NCBI GenBank assembly: GCA_937922945.1
Contig: CAKZUP010000065.1
Span: forward strand, 23,307 to 87,306
DNA length: 64,000 nucleotides
Source of the DNA: an uncultured Granulosicoccaceae bacterium
GTDB taxonomy: Bacteria; Pseudomonadota; Gammaproteobacteria; Granulosicoccales; Granulosicoccaceae
Direction: 5' to 3'
Under the pieces are notes generated by a model that saw only the letters and a program-made list of their open reading frames with translations, had not been told where the DNA came from and did not search any database. Below, piece by piece: positions 1-13,185 of this stretch. The position numbers and the translations under genes were made by a program. The stretch's first letter is position 1, and every line of letters begins with the position of its first letter.

Positions 1-1086
1 TTCTGTACGTTGTGCTTGTGTTGAAGTCAGGCTTGCGAGCAAATGTTGAGGCAATGTAGCTTGAGCGGCTTGAATTAGTTGTTCTTGCATGCCTGCTTCA
101 GGAATTTGTTCTGACTGGTTCTCGTTCGGCTCTTGTGGGTTAGAGTCAATTTGCTGATCATCAGTAGTACTTGAGTCTGTATCCTGCGGAACCGTTTGTT
201 CTTGCGCTTGCTCGGGCGATTCTTCGGGTATATTTTCTTCTGCAGAATTCATAGCATGAGCAGCCAATGCCAACTGCACAGCAAGCAATGCATCCTGTTC
301 AATTGCAGCATCTCGGTTATTCAGTGCTGCCAATGTGCGTGCGACTCGGCAAGTCTGTATCAGCGGTAACATGGAGCTGATACCGAGTTTTAGTGCCACA
401 CAGGTCAGTTCTTTAAGTATTTTATCCGTCAGAATTACACTTGAGGGCTTTATTGATAGTTCCGGCTTGGCGTTGAAATGAAACAGCTTATTCGCATTGT
501 CTAAAAGATCATTAGTGTTGGCAAATAAATCCAACACGGTAATGTCTGGTATCGCAATATGTAGAGCAAGACGTTCAGCCAGACCTGACGCGTGTATACC
601 GGGTTCTTGCGCAAGGCTATCGTCAAAAGCAATAATCACTTTCGGCACCGATTTCCTTGTACCGTTGGTATCATTGTTTGTACTGCTCGTATTTTCTTTA
701 ATACCTTTCGCATCCAATGATGCACAAAGTTCAGCATTTATGTAGGCGGGCAGGCGTTGCACAGACGATATAATCAAGCCAGAATGTTCAGATCGCTGTA
801 ACAGGCCGATGTGCTTGACCAAGCGCCCTTCAGCCAGGCTCGACGTGGAGTCTAGCCCACCGTGCAAGTCAGCAAACCCAACGTTGTGAGGTAGTTGCAA
901 AGGATGAAAGAGCTTGCATAACGATTTTTTCAAGGCATCTCGTAGCGGGCTTTGCTGACCGTAAATAACAATGCCATGTAATTCTGTGGGGTTGGCGCTT
1001 AGCAATTCAAGTGCCGTTTCTATAAGCGCAATACTTGCGTGTTTTGTGCTTGCGGTCGCAAGCGTAGCGCTGTTGTCTAAGCGCAT
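1..1086 (-). CDS. bchD: Magnesium chelatase subunit D, N-terminal part (cut by window edge)
   Basis: Translating the minus strand from an ATG at 1086 gives 362 open codons running off the left edge. BchD forms the AAA+ motor of magnesium chelatase with BchI; BchH carries the porphyrin. The visible part is the degenerate AAA-like domain followed, from about residue 275, by a linker rich in Glu, Gln, Pro and Asp, the usual hinge before the C-terminal integrin-I (VWA) domain, which lies outside the window. The start overlaps the end of bchI by 10 bases, indicating translational coupling. Identification rests on position after bchI, the fold order and the acidic-proline linker; the VWA metal site cannot be checked here. 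Confidence 0.9.
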   Translation of the reverse strand, partial: MRLDNSATLATASTKHASIALIETALELLSANPTELHGIVIYGQQSPLRDALKKSLCKLFHPLQLPHNVGFADLHGGLDSTSSLAEGRLVKHIGLLQRSEHSGLIISSVQRLPAYINAELCASLDAKGIKENTSSTNNDTNGTRKSVPKVIIAFDDSLAQEPGIHASGLAERLALHIAIPDITVLDLFANTNDLLDNANKLFHFNAKPELSIKPSSVILTDKILKELTCVALKLGISSMLPLIQTCRVARTLAALNNRDAAIEQDALLAVQLALAAHAMNSAEENIPEESPEQAQEQTVPQDTDSSTTDDQQIDSNPQEPNENQSEQIPEAGMQEQLIQAAQATLPQHLLASLTSTQAQRTE

Positions 1087-2111
1087 GCGGCCAGGCCGCA
1101 CGAGTCTAACGCTCGTTTTACACGAGTAAGAGAGCCACTTTCATCGAGGGGGTCGCGACGCAAGCGATGCGCCAATGCGAGTGGGGCAACTCTGGCAATG
1201 TGCTCTCGATTGACACTCTTACTGCCTTCAAACGCCGCATAAGCTCGGCAAGCGCGTATAAGAGTTAGTTCCCCACGCAAGCCGTCTGTACCGAGTTCAA
1301 CACACAGTGTCGACATAATACGCAGGGTGTCATCGTCAACTTTGATGCTGCCAAGCGTATTTCGAGCGTTGACAATTTTGTCTCTGATGGCCTTATCTTT
1401 CAACAGATATTGCTTTTGAAATTTCTCTGGATGACATTCGAATTCGTCGCGTAGCCTAACAATAGCCATGCGTTCTTCTATTACAGTTGGCGTTGAAACA
1501 GTGACTGATAGTCCAAAGCGGTCCAGTAGCTGTGGCCTCAATTCGCCTTCCTCTGGGTTGCCGCTGCCGACAAGAATAAATCGAGAGGCGTGTTTTATGC
1601 TTAATCCATCTCGCTCAATAACATTAACTCCGGATACGGCAACATCGAGCAATACGTCAACCAAGTGATCTTCTAAAAGGTTAACTTCATCGATGTACAG
1701 GAAGCCACGATTAGCCGCCGCTAAAAGCCCAGGCTCGAAAGCTTTCACACCTTGAGACAATGCCTTTTCAATATCTAATGCACCAACTACCCGATCCTCT
1801 GTAGCGCCAAGTGGCAGATCGATTACTGGTGTTGGTTTAATAGCATCGGTAAGAGTACCGTTGTTGACTCGCTCTACGCATTGGTCACAAAGTTGTTCGT
1901 GATTATCTGGATTGCAGGCGTATTGGCAATGCTCCACGGTCTTAATAGGTGGTAGCAGGGCAGCAAGCGCTCGCATCGCTGTTGTTTTACCAGTACCACG
2001 GTCGCCGAAAACAAGAACACCGTTGATGGACGGATCGATGGCGGCCATTTGCAAAGCCATTTTCATGTCTTGTTGCCCTACAATGGCAGAAAATGGAAAA
2101 ACGGCACTCAA
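1077..2111 (-). CDS. bchI: Magnesium chelatase ATPase subunit I
   Basis: This 344-residue AAA+ ATPase drives insertion of Mg2+ into protoporphyrin IX, the first committed step to bacteriochlorophyll. Walker A GDRGTGKT is at residues 36-43, Walker B FLYIDEVNLL at 137-146, a sensor region GSGNPEEG at 182-189 and the arginine-finger region LLDRFG at 195-200. The length is normal for BchI. The start is a TTG at 2111 preceded by GGAGAG about 5 bases upstream; no better ATG is available. It follows puhE on the same strand after 98 bases and is coupled to bchD, so it probably belongs to the end of the bchF-puh superoperon. Identification is firm. Confidence 0.96.
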   Translation of the reverse strand: MSAVFPFSAIVGQQDMKMALQMAAIDPSINGVLVFGDRGTGKTTAMRALAALLPPIKTVEHCQYACNPDNHEQLCDQCVERVNNGTLTDAIKPTPVIDLPLGATEDRVVGALDIEKALSQGVKAFEPGLLAAANRGFLYIDEVNLLEDHLVDVLLDVAVSGVNVIERDGLSIKHASRFILVGSGNPEEGELRPQLLDRFGLSVTVSTPTVIEERMAIVRLRDEFECHPEKFQKQYLLKDKAIRDKIVNARNTLGSIKVDDDTLRIMSTLCVELGTDGLRGELTLIRACRAYAAFEGSKSVNREHIARVAPLALAHRLRRDPLDESGSLTRVKRALDSCGLAACA

Positions 2112-2209
2112 ACCAGCTCTCCAGATTTGAACTGCTGTGCACTGTACTGATGTTGTACGATCATTTTATTTTGTATTTCAGTCTGTTTACTTGGATTATT
2201 TGTTCGCAT

Positions 2210-2965
2210 TTACAATTTCGAATTAAACACACGGTTCCACATTTTCAACTCCTGAAACGGTACCAACATAAACAGGTGTTCCACAATCGCTAAGATGAGC
2301 AGTACCGCTGGCACTGCATAAATCATTGGATGAGTAGCACTCACATGCACCGACATGGAAAGAAGTTGATAGACCATCAGTGCAGCACATGCCACAGATA
2401 TAAAAAAGAACGGCGTTAGAGTACCGGTTTTGATATAACTGGAGATATACGACAGCCGATCTGGAATCCACGAAGTACTGAAATTCGGTACACCCAAAAA
2501 CAAATTCAATTTAGCGCTCCAGCGCATAAGCCACAAGACAAGATAGGTGTACAAGCCTGCGCTGTTATTAGAGTCAAACTGCGTAAACACCAGATACAGG
2601 CCTATACCCAACACAAGCAGTTCGTGCCAGATGCTTGCGCCTAATGCCATGTTGAATTTATCCCAACCTAAAGTTTTAGGAGGGCATGGATTTTTATGCC
2701 TTCCAGAAATTAGCCCCAGATAATAGCTAAGTTCAACACAGCCCCATAAGACAACAGCACTGAAAAACGAAAGGAAAATGTTCAGCTCGTTTGCCTGATT
2801 GCTGGTTAACTGAAGCGTAAATAGGCTGATACACGCACAACCTGCGATGCCAAACTTTGTAATAATCGCGTTCGGATTAAGGCCTTGTTGCAGCCTGAGT
2901 ACAACACCCGTTCCAAGCCACCACACGAGGATGACTATGAATACAGTTGTAGGGTAGCTGCTCAA
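2210..2965 (-). CDS. puhE: Photosynthetic complex assembly protein PuhE (DUF3623 type)
   Basis: A 251-residue integral membrane protein with about six to seven hydrophobic segments. It matches the PuhE family by its central segment with the NLFLGVPNFS motif followed by a conserved PDRLSYISSY-like stretch, and by position directly after acsF at the end of a puh operon. PuhE proteins influence reaction centre and LH1 assembly in Rhodobacter; the biochemical role is not settled. The start appears to be TTG at 2965, 9 bases after the acsF stop; no in-frame ATG lies close by and the ribosome site is weak, so translation may depend on coupling to acsF. Confidence 0.85.
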   Translation of the reverse strand: MSSYPTTVFIVILVWWLGTGVVLRLQQGLNPNAIITKFGIAGCACISLFTLQLTSNQANELNIFLSFFSAVVLWGCVELSYYLGLISGRHKNPCPPKTLGWDKFNMALGASIWHELLVLGIGLYLVFTQFDSNNSAGLYTYLVLWLMRWSAKLNLFLGVPNFSTSWIPDRLSYISSYIKTGTLTPFFFISVACAALMVYQLLSMSVHVSATHPMIYAVPAVLLILAIVEHLFMLVPFQELKMWNRVFNSKL

Positions 2966-2974
2966 AGTAATGAA

Positions 2975-4024
2975 CTACCAAGCCGGGGTCAGGCGAACTT
3001 TCGCCGGTATATGGTTTTGCACAGCTGGGATACAGTACAGTCTGGTGAATATAAAGCCTGAAGCTGCCAAATGGCGTCCTCGGCTTAACAAGCCAATAAC
3101 ACCACCACGTGCTTTTGCTTTAACTATGCCGTTGGCATGACTGTTCAATGATTCCAATAACGGTAAGAACTTTGGATGCTCAATGGGTAGTGTAAATGGA
3201 TACACTTGTTTTGTAATTTCCGAACAAATGGTAAACACCCGCATGTCGTAATCTGTTGGATCTATGCCGAGTGCTTTGTGAAATTCCGGCCTTGCGTGGT
3301 CACGAACAAACATGGTTGCGTACACTGCCAATAAAAAGAATTTGATCCAATACTTGTTACCGCCTTGCAGTAACTTCGGGTTTGCACGCATAATCAATGC
3401 AAAAGCATCGCCGTGACGAAATTCATCATTACACCAGTTTTCGAACCAATTGAAAATCGGGTGAAACATGCGATCGGGATGTTGTTGCAAGTGACGATAG
3501 ATAGTAATGTACCGAGCGTATCCAATTTTTTCAGAAAGATAGGTTGCGTAGAAGATAAATTTCGGTTTAAAGAATGTATATTTTTTAGTTTTGGTTAGAA
3601 AACCAAGATCAACGCCAATGCCATAGTCTTTAAGTGTTTCGTTAATAAAACCCGCATGTCTGGCCTCATCACGAGTCATCAGACTAAACAGCTCTTTGAC
3701 ATCCGGATTGTTTATACGTTTCTTGATTTCTGAATATAAAATTGCACCCGAGAATTCAGCTGTTAGTGAACTTACCAGAAAGTCGACAAATTCTTGTCTT
3801 AGACCTTCGGGCAGCTCAGAGAGTTTTTCTTGAAAATGCTCATCTCGACGAAAATGTTTTTTATTAACATCGGCTTGCATCTCTTTTATAAGCGCATCCC
3901 ATTCCTCACGAACAGGCTCAATATTGAGCTTGTCCATTTCATCGAAATCGGTGGTGTAGAAACGCGGACTCAGTACTGTATCTTCAGCTGCGATCTTATT
4001 CGTGTCATGTACTGCTGAACTCAT
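2975..4024 (-). CDS. acsF: Aerobic Mg-protoporphyrin IX monomethyl ester (oxidative) cyclase
   Basis: AcsF is the diiron, oxygen-dependent enzyme that closes the isocyclic E ring of Mg-protoporphyrin monomethyl ester. The ferritin-like metal motifs are visible: [20 protein letters not shown] and [10 protein letters not shown] supply the expected Glu and ExxH ligands. I chose the ATG at 4024 (349 residues) because it makes a four-base ATGA overlap with the preceding small gene and has GGAG seven bases upstream; an ATG at 4036 would add four residues. No oxygen-independent bchE is seen in the window, so E-ring formation in this cluster looks strictly aerobic, fitting an aerobic anoxygenic phototroph. 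Confidence 0.95.
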   Translation of the reverse strand: MSSAVHDTNKIAAEDTVLSPRFYTTDFDEMDKLNIEPVREEWDALIKEMQADVNKKHFRRDEHFQEKLSELPEGLRQEFVDFLVSSLTAEFSGAILYSEIKKRINNPDVKELFSLMTRDEARHAGFINETLKDYGIGVDLGFLTKTKKYTFFKPKFIFYATYLSEKIGYARYITIYRHLQQHPDRMFHPIFNWFENWCNDEFRHGDAFALIMRANPKLLQGGNKYWIKFFLLAVYATMFVRDHARPEFHKALGIDPTDYDMRVFTICSEITKQVYPFTLPIEHPKFLPLLESLNSHANGIVKAKARGGVIGLLSRGRHLAASGFIFTRLYCIPAVQNHIPAKVRLTPAW

Positions 4025-4308
4025 ATTTTTCTCCAATCAGAGAAACTGGTTTCAATTAGCTCTGTTAGTTCCAGTCGCGCAACAAGTCGAGTCCATTTAT
4101 CTTCCAGCCAGCCAGCGCGACGAACAGTGGCGCGCCTGCGTAGCGTGAGAATTTCACCAAATTCCGGCTTAACTTCATCACCATGAATAGTGACCTCGTC
4201 TCCCGGGCGAATTTCAATACCGTCGTCAAGCGTGACGTGGGCGTGTAAGCTCGAAGCCGTATGTTCGATCTCAATGCTACAGTCGACCTCAAAAACTCGA
4301 TTTTTCAT
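4021..4308 (-). CDS. Small conserved-looking protein between puhC and acsF
   Basis: This 95-residue, probably cytosolic protein has no membrane segment or signal peptide. The first 55 residues look beta-rich (alternating hydrophobic residues, a [12 protein letters not shown] stretch), followed by a basic patch [10 protein letters not shown] and a C-terminal amphipathic stretch. It is locked between puhC and acsF by ATGA overlaps at both ends, so it is certainly translated as part of the operon. Small genes occupy this place in other proteobacterial clusters, from memory, but I know no assigned function. A role in AcsF activity or reaction-centre assembly is inference from position only. Confidence 0.75.
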   Translation of the reverse strand: MKNRVFEVDCSIEIEHTASSLHAHVTLDDGIEIRPGDEVTIHGDEVKPEFGEILTLRRRATVRRAGWLEDKWTRLVARLELTELIETSFSDWRKI

Positions 4309-4763
4309 GAATTGTCTCTCGTGCCAGGAAGCAGCTGGGTGAATGCCATCACATTATCAGGGCCGAATGCAGAGAGTTCAATAGTTCTGTTAGTAACCGG
4401 ATCGATGAGTGATACTAACCCAGTTTGCCAAACAGCAAGCTTGAAAGGAACCTCCGGCCCTTCGCCGGCTGCGCGCCGCTCCCGTGCAAGACCTCTGACC
4501 ACACTTCGCATAAATCCCCCTTCACCAATGGTTAATCGGTGGATTTCGAGATTATTGCTCGCGTCCACCACGGCCACATCGCCATTGGGCTGGTCGATAA
4601 AGTACAAGGTTATTTGCTCTAATAAATCCCCACGATGGAGCGCAGTGTCGTTTGACGCTGATTCGGATTTGTTGGTCGTAGTGCTAGCCACCGCAATGGA
4701 TGCCAAAACCATTACGACCAAGCCGGATTTAAACCAAAGCGGGAAGATAGGCGCAGGTGTCAT
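4305..4763 (-). CDS. puhC: Photosynthetic complex assembly protein PuhC
   Basis: A 152-residue protein with a single N-terminal membrane segment (about residues 9-27) and a periplasmic domain. PuhC supports assembly and reorganisation of the reaction centre-LH1 complex. The family pattern is seen in the stretch ITLYFIDQPNGDVAVVDA and the later GEGGFMRSVVRGLARERR, where the conserved GFxRxxxRxLxRxR motif lies. It begins inside the end of puhB and ends inside the start of the next gene by ATGA overlaps, giving a puhA-puhB-puhC order typical of proteobacteria. Confidence 0.9.
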   Translation of the reverse strand: MTPAPIFPLWFKSGLVVMVLASIAVASTTTNKSESASNDTALHRGDLLEQITLYFIDQPNGDVAVVDASNNLEIHRLTIGEGGFMRSVVRGLARERRAAGEGPEVPFKLAVWQTGLVSLIDPVTNRTIELSAFGPDNVMAFTQLLPGTRDNS

Positions 4764-5464
4764 GAGGCCCCCAATTCTTTGTTCAGCTCTGTTTTCAAAG
4801 CGTTAGGCGTATGGTGCATTGGTAAAACCGCATTATTGGTAAATTGAGGCTCTGACGGGGTTTGCGATTCTGACAAATCGAGCTCTTTCGCCGCGACTTT
4901 GCCGAGTTGTAGCGCAACCGATTCCACATTGGGTATAGAGCGTAACATCGGTTGTGGGTGGCCAAAGCGCCAAGGGCGAACGTGAGGCCACAGCACAAAA
5001 TAGCTGGTGCGTTTCTTCTTTACAAGGGTTAGCGCGATATCCCCGTGCCCACGACGTTTCTGCGTCATGTCGGCAGAAACTATCTGACTCAAAGGAATGT
5101 CTAATGTCAGTTGAATGGCGATGCCAAAACGAATTAATATGCGCTTGTTAGTCAGCGTGTAAATTGTAACGGTCGATGTCAACCAGGCAAGCCCAATAAG
5201 AATAGACAATGCAGCAATTGACAATAGCAACGTAAGGGCAGGGCCTGACATCACTGCGTCTGCTGTAATACCTGTTTTATAAACGCTGAAAAAATCTAAA
5301 AATACCATGATGGCGAAGTACAGCGCGATTTTATTCACATGAAACGCATGCTGTGCTAGTTGCCACCAATGTGGTGAACCTTGCCAAACAATATTTTCAC
5401 CAAGAGGCAAGCGTGCAGGTAGGCCGGGTGTTGGCTCCCAATCGAATTCGTCATGATTACTCAT
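4760..5464 (-). CDS. puhB: Photosynthetic complex assembly protein PuhB
   Basis: A 234-residue protein with three hydrophobic segments between about residues 45 and 120 followed by a bacterial PH-like domain with the characteristic TLTNKRILIRFGI stretch. PuhB promotes reaction-centre assembly and dimer formation in Rhodobacter. The N-terminal motif with EPTPGLPARLPLGE is typical. It is 60 bases downstream of puhA and coupled to puhC. The C-terminal tail, from about residue 200, is polar and likely disordered. Confidence 0.92.
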   Translation of the reverse strand: MSNHDEFDWEPTPGLPARLPLGENIVWQGSPHWWQLAQHAFHVNKIALYFAIMVFLDFFSVYKTGITADAVMSGPALTLLLSIAALSILIGLAWLTSTVTIYTLTNKRILIRFGIAIQLTLDIPLSQIVSADMTQKRRGHGDIALTLVKKKRTSYFVLWPHVRPWRFGHPQPMLRSIPNVESVALQLGKVAAKELDLSESQTPSEPQFTNNAVLPMHHTPNALKTELNKELGAS

Positions 5465-5524
5465 CGTCGTATTAGTCCCGTCGCAGCATGTCTGTCATTT
5501 GATTTTTTACGCCAGTCGCATTGG

Positions 5525-6349
5525 TTATAGAAAGGGTTCAGCACGATCTGGTGATGCGTAGAGATGCCCGCCACCGTAGTAGGCACAGATCTTATCTTCT
5601 TCAAGTAATGTCACCTGAGCATCACTGGCTGTCGTTGGCACGGCATGGAATTGATGGGAGTAAATAGATACCACCCTGACCAACTTTTCTTTGCGTCCCA
5701 ATCGCTCAGCAAGACTGCCTGTGGCAGAGGAATTTTTACTGGATACTATTTTTGACAGCATAACCGGCAGCAGCACACTTTTGCCTGAATTCAGATCAAC
5801 TTGATAATAGCGAGGCATGTATTCCATGATATCGAGCCAGATATCGCTAACCTTACCAACAACCTCCTCATCTGCAGCTATAACCCGAAGACCTCGCGGG
5901 TCAATAGATTTGGCTGCCAATTGATACTTTTCCGGTGACAGTTTTTTCATTGGAACGATGCGTGGCTCACCTTCCAAATTTTGATCTGGTACGTCGGCTC
6001 TATCAGCCCATGCTGCTGGACCCAGTCCGTCAATCATTGGATTGCCGGTGGGGATTATTGGATCGCCTTGAGCTCGACCATCAATTGCGGCCAAAATACG
6101 AGCGTCATCATTGCGGTTGTTTGGTAACTGCGTTTCGCCCCCATGAAATAATTTGTAGGTTTTAGCTTCAGGCACAGCCGGGTAACCTTGCACTTTTATG
6201 TGGTCTGATCGATCTGAGCGTAACGGATAGCCTTCACGCTTGCTTTCTCTATGCAGGTACAAAACCAGCAACAAGAAGAAAAACAAAAACACATAAAGCA
6301 CAACTTGTGTTAGGTCTATGTACTGAGTAAAAGCGCCAATTTCTTTCAT
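5525..6349 (-). CDS. puhA: Photosynthetic reaction centre H subunit
   Basis: PuhA caps the cytoplasmic face of the L/M core and controls proton delivery to the secondary quinone. The 274-residue protein has a short periplasmic N terminus, one membrane helix at about residues 14-33 and a cytoplasmic PRC-barrel domain, as expected. Family stretches such as REGYPLRSDR after the helix and GLPxxA-like region near residue 100 are recognisable. It lies 14 bases downstream of lhaA and precedes puhB. Confidence 0.95.
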   Translation of the reverse strand: MKEIGAFTQYIDLTQVVLYVFLFFFLLLVLYLHRESKREGYPLRSDRSDHIKVQGYPAVPEAKTYKLFHGGETQLPNNRNDDARILAAIDGRAQGDPIIPTGNPMIDGLGPAAWADRADVPDQNLEGEPRIVPMKKLSPEKYQLAAKSIDPRGLRVIAADEEVVGKVSDIWLDIMEYMPRYYQVDLNSGKSVLLPVMLSKIVSSKNSSATGSLAERLGRKEKLVRVVSIYSHQFHAVPTTASDAQVTLLEEDKICAYYGGGHLYASPDRAEPFL

Positions 6350-6363
6350 TAGTTAGTGCTCCA

Positions 6364-7794
6364 TTAAATATTTGGAAACTCTGATAGTTCAAAGGATTGA
6401 GAGGGCGATGGTCTTACAGCTCCACGGCGACATAGAGGACCAATAGCGATTAAGGCTGCAAACAATAGAGCAATTTCAAAATGATATACAACCGTGTAAC
6501 CGGCTTCAGCGCCTGACATGGCCTCGCCCAGTACACCTTGTGCAGATAAGCCATTGATAACGTCTCGCATAAAACCACCAACTGCAACACCGACACCCGC
6601 GGCGGTTGCTTGCGCAGCACCCCATGCGCCCAATGAAAGCCCACGATGCTCTTTGGTTACATTGGTCATTGCAAATATGAGAGTGCTAACGCCGAAAAGA
6701 CCGCTACCGAAACCAATCAAAATTGTGCCAACGCGAAACAAGTTTGTGGAGTTTAATGGTTCGGCGAATATTACGATTGAAAACGCCAATATGCCAACTA
6801 AAAGGCCGCTTGCTGCAACGCGTGTCGGGTCGGAGTGTCTTTTTAGTTTAAATGCGGCATAAGCAAAAGCGGCCAGACTCCCGCCAGCGAGTAGCGCCGT
6901 TAGCGCGGTTGTACCGCTGACGGATAGATTTAGAATTTCTCCACCATACGGTTCCAGCAAAATATCCTGCATGGTGAAGCCTGCGGTACCAAGGACTGTT
7001 GCCACCAGAAAACGGTATCCATTTGCCGCCTTTATATAGCTGCTCCATGCTTCTTTAAACGGTGGGCGTTTTACCCCCCAGTTAACATTAGGCTGTCGCG
7101 CTTCCTGTTTCCAGAGCGCAACACTGTTTAAAACTATAGTAACAACCGCAGCACCTTGAATTGCACCGATTAACTTGATTTGGGTGAAATCGGTCAGGAT
7201 TAAGCTAAACACAATGGCACTGAAGACCATACCCAACAACAACGTTACGTACAAAACGGCAACCACTTGTGCACGTGTGTCTTCGGGGGCGATATCTGTG
7301 GCTAACGCCAGCCCCGCAGTCTGGGTTGTGTGCAGACCAACGCCAACCAATAAAAAAGCCAACGCAGCAGCGGCCTGTGCAACCCAAACAGGGGCATTGC
7401 CGTCACCTGACAACAGTAGCAATGCGAATGGCATGATGCATAAGCCACCGAACTGCAATAACGATCCCATCCAGATGTACGGAACGCGTCTCCAACCAAT
7501 GGCAGACTTGTGATGGTCTGATCTGAAGCCAATAATCGCCCTTAGTGGCGCAAACAACAATGGAAGGGCGACCATTAATGCTACCAACCATGCAGGCACA
7601 CCCAGTTCGACAATCATGACACGATTTAGCGTGCCACTCAGCAACACCATTGCCATACCACAGCTAACTTGAAATAACGATAGCCGTAGTAAACGACTTG
7701 GCGGTAGCTCATCACTAACAGCCTCGCTGAAGGGCATGGCTTTGTATAGCAACGCTTTCCATGCTTCGCGATTTTGTTGGATTTTATCTTGCAC
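6364..7794 (-). CDS. lhaA: LH1 assembly protein LhaA (PucC/BCD family, MFS fold)
   Basis: A 476-residue, twelve-helix membrane protein of the PucC family, which helps deliver bacteriochlorophyll to, or assemble, the antenna. Its place directly upstream of puhA identifies it as LhaA rather than the second family member at 20276-21664. Conserved features include LNRVMIVELGVPAWLV in the first helices and GFRSDHHKSAIGWRRVPYIW in the first cytoplasmic loop. Translation appears to begin at a GTG at 7794, two bases after the bchM stop, so it is coupled to bchM. Confidence 0.92.
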   Translation of the reverse strand: MQDKIQQNREAWKALLYKAMPFSEAVSDELPPSRLLRLSLFQVSCGMAMVLLSGTLNRVMIVELGVPAWLVALMVALPLLFAPLRAIIGFRSDHHKSAIGWRRVPYIWMGSLLQFGGLCIMPFALLLLSGDGNAPVWVAQAAAALAFLLVGVGLHTTQTAGLALATDIAPEDTRAQVVAVLYVTLLLGMVFSAIVFSLILTDFTQIKLIGAIQGAAVVTIVLNSVALWKQEARQPNVNWGVKRPPFKEAWSSYIKAANGYRFLVATVLGTAGFTMQDILLEPYGGEILNLSVSGTTALTALLAGGSLAAFAYAAFKLKRHSDPTRVAASGLLVGILAFSIVIFAEPLNSTNLFRVGTILIGFGSGLFGVSTLIFAMTNVTKEHRGLSLGAWGAAQATAAGVGVAVGGFMRDVINGLSAQGVLGEAMSGAEAGYTVVYHFEIALLFAALIAIGPLCRRGAVRPSPSQSFELSEFPNI

Positions 7795-7796
7795 TG

Positions 7797-8501
7797 CTAA
7801 ACCGTCAGCTCAAGTGCTTGTGATTTATAGAACGCCGTTGAAACCAGGTGGGTTCTCGCGATGGATGCCGCCGTGCACTTCTTACTATTACTGATTAATT
7901 GCTTAAGATTTTTTTCTGCAACCGGTTCGATCGCCGGCGAGCGATCTCCCTGCGGAAAATACGCCCCCACTTTTTTCATTAACATGAGCATTGGCGTGCG
8001 TGGCGCAAACGTGAACAATACTGATGCATCCGAAGTTTTTGCTCGAGAGAGCAGGGATTCAATACCACGCAACATATCTTCGGCTTGATAGTGAATTAGA
8101 GAATCCATCGCGACAACATAGTCAAACGATGCGGCATCGGCGCTGAGCATATCGCCAGCACGATACTCAATTAGCGGTAATAGCGATTTTGGTGTGCGGG
8201 AACGTGCTACTTCGATTAGTGAGGGACTTATATCGATTGCGCAAACATCTGCTCCGCGATGCGCCGCTTCAACAGCGAACGAGCCTGTGCCGCAACCAGC
8301 ATCCAATACACGCTTGCCCTGTAAGTCTTCTGGCATCCATGATAACAATGTGTCTCGCATACTATTACGACCATCACGTACTGTTTGCCGGATGCGAGAA
8401 ACGGGTGCATCAGAGGTCAGTTGTTCCCAGGCTTTATTCGCTGACTTATCAAAATAAAGCTGTAACTTTTCTCTCTTGTCGATATACGAGTTGTTTTGCA
8501 T
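7797..8501 (-). CDS. bchM: Mg-protoporphyrin IX methyltransferase
   Basis: BchM transfers a methyl group from S-adenosylmethionine to the 13-propionate of Mg-protoporphyrin IX, making the AcsF substrate. The 234-residue protein has the SAM-binding motif VLDAGCGTGSF at residues 65-75, an acidic loop DVCAIDIS after strand 2 and an N-terminal helical arm (FDKSANKAWEQL) typical of BchM/ChlM. It sits between bchL and lhaA in the same operon. Confidence 0.95.
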   Translation of the reverse strand: MQNNSYIDKREKLQLYFDKSANKAWEQLTSDAPVSRIRQTVRDGRNSMRDTLLSWMPEDLQGKRVLDAGCGTGSFAVEAAHRGADVCAIDISPSLIEVARSRTPKSLLPLIEYRAGDMLSADAASFDYVVAMDSLIHYQAEDMLRGIESLLSRAKTSDASVLFTFAPRTPMLMLMKKVGAYFPQGDRSPAIEPVAEKNLKQLISNSKKCTAASIARTHLVSTAFYKSQALELTV

Positions 8502-8527
8502 GTTATGTCGCTAATCAAGCTGAATAA

Positions 8528-13174
<4,647 letters not shown>

Positions 13175-13185
<11 letters not shown>

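Noticed and set aside
497..745. Plus-strand open frame of 82 codons
   Set aside because: It lies antisense within the continuous bchD reading frame and has no recognisable protein pattern.
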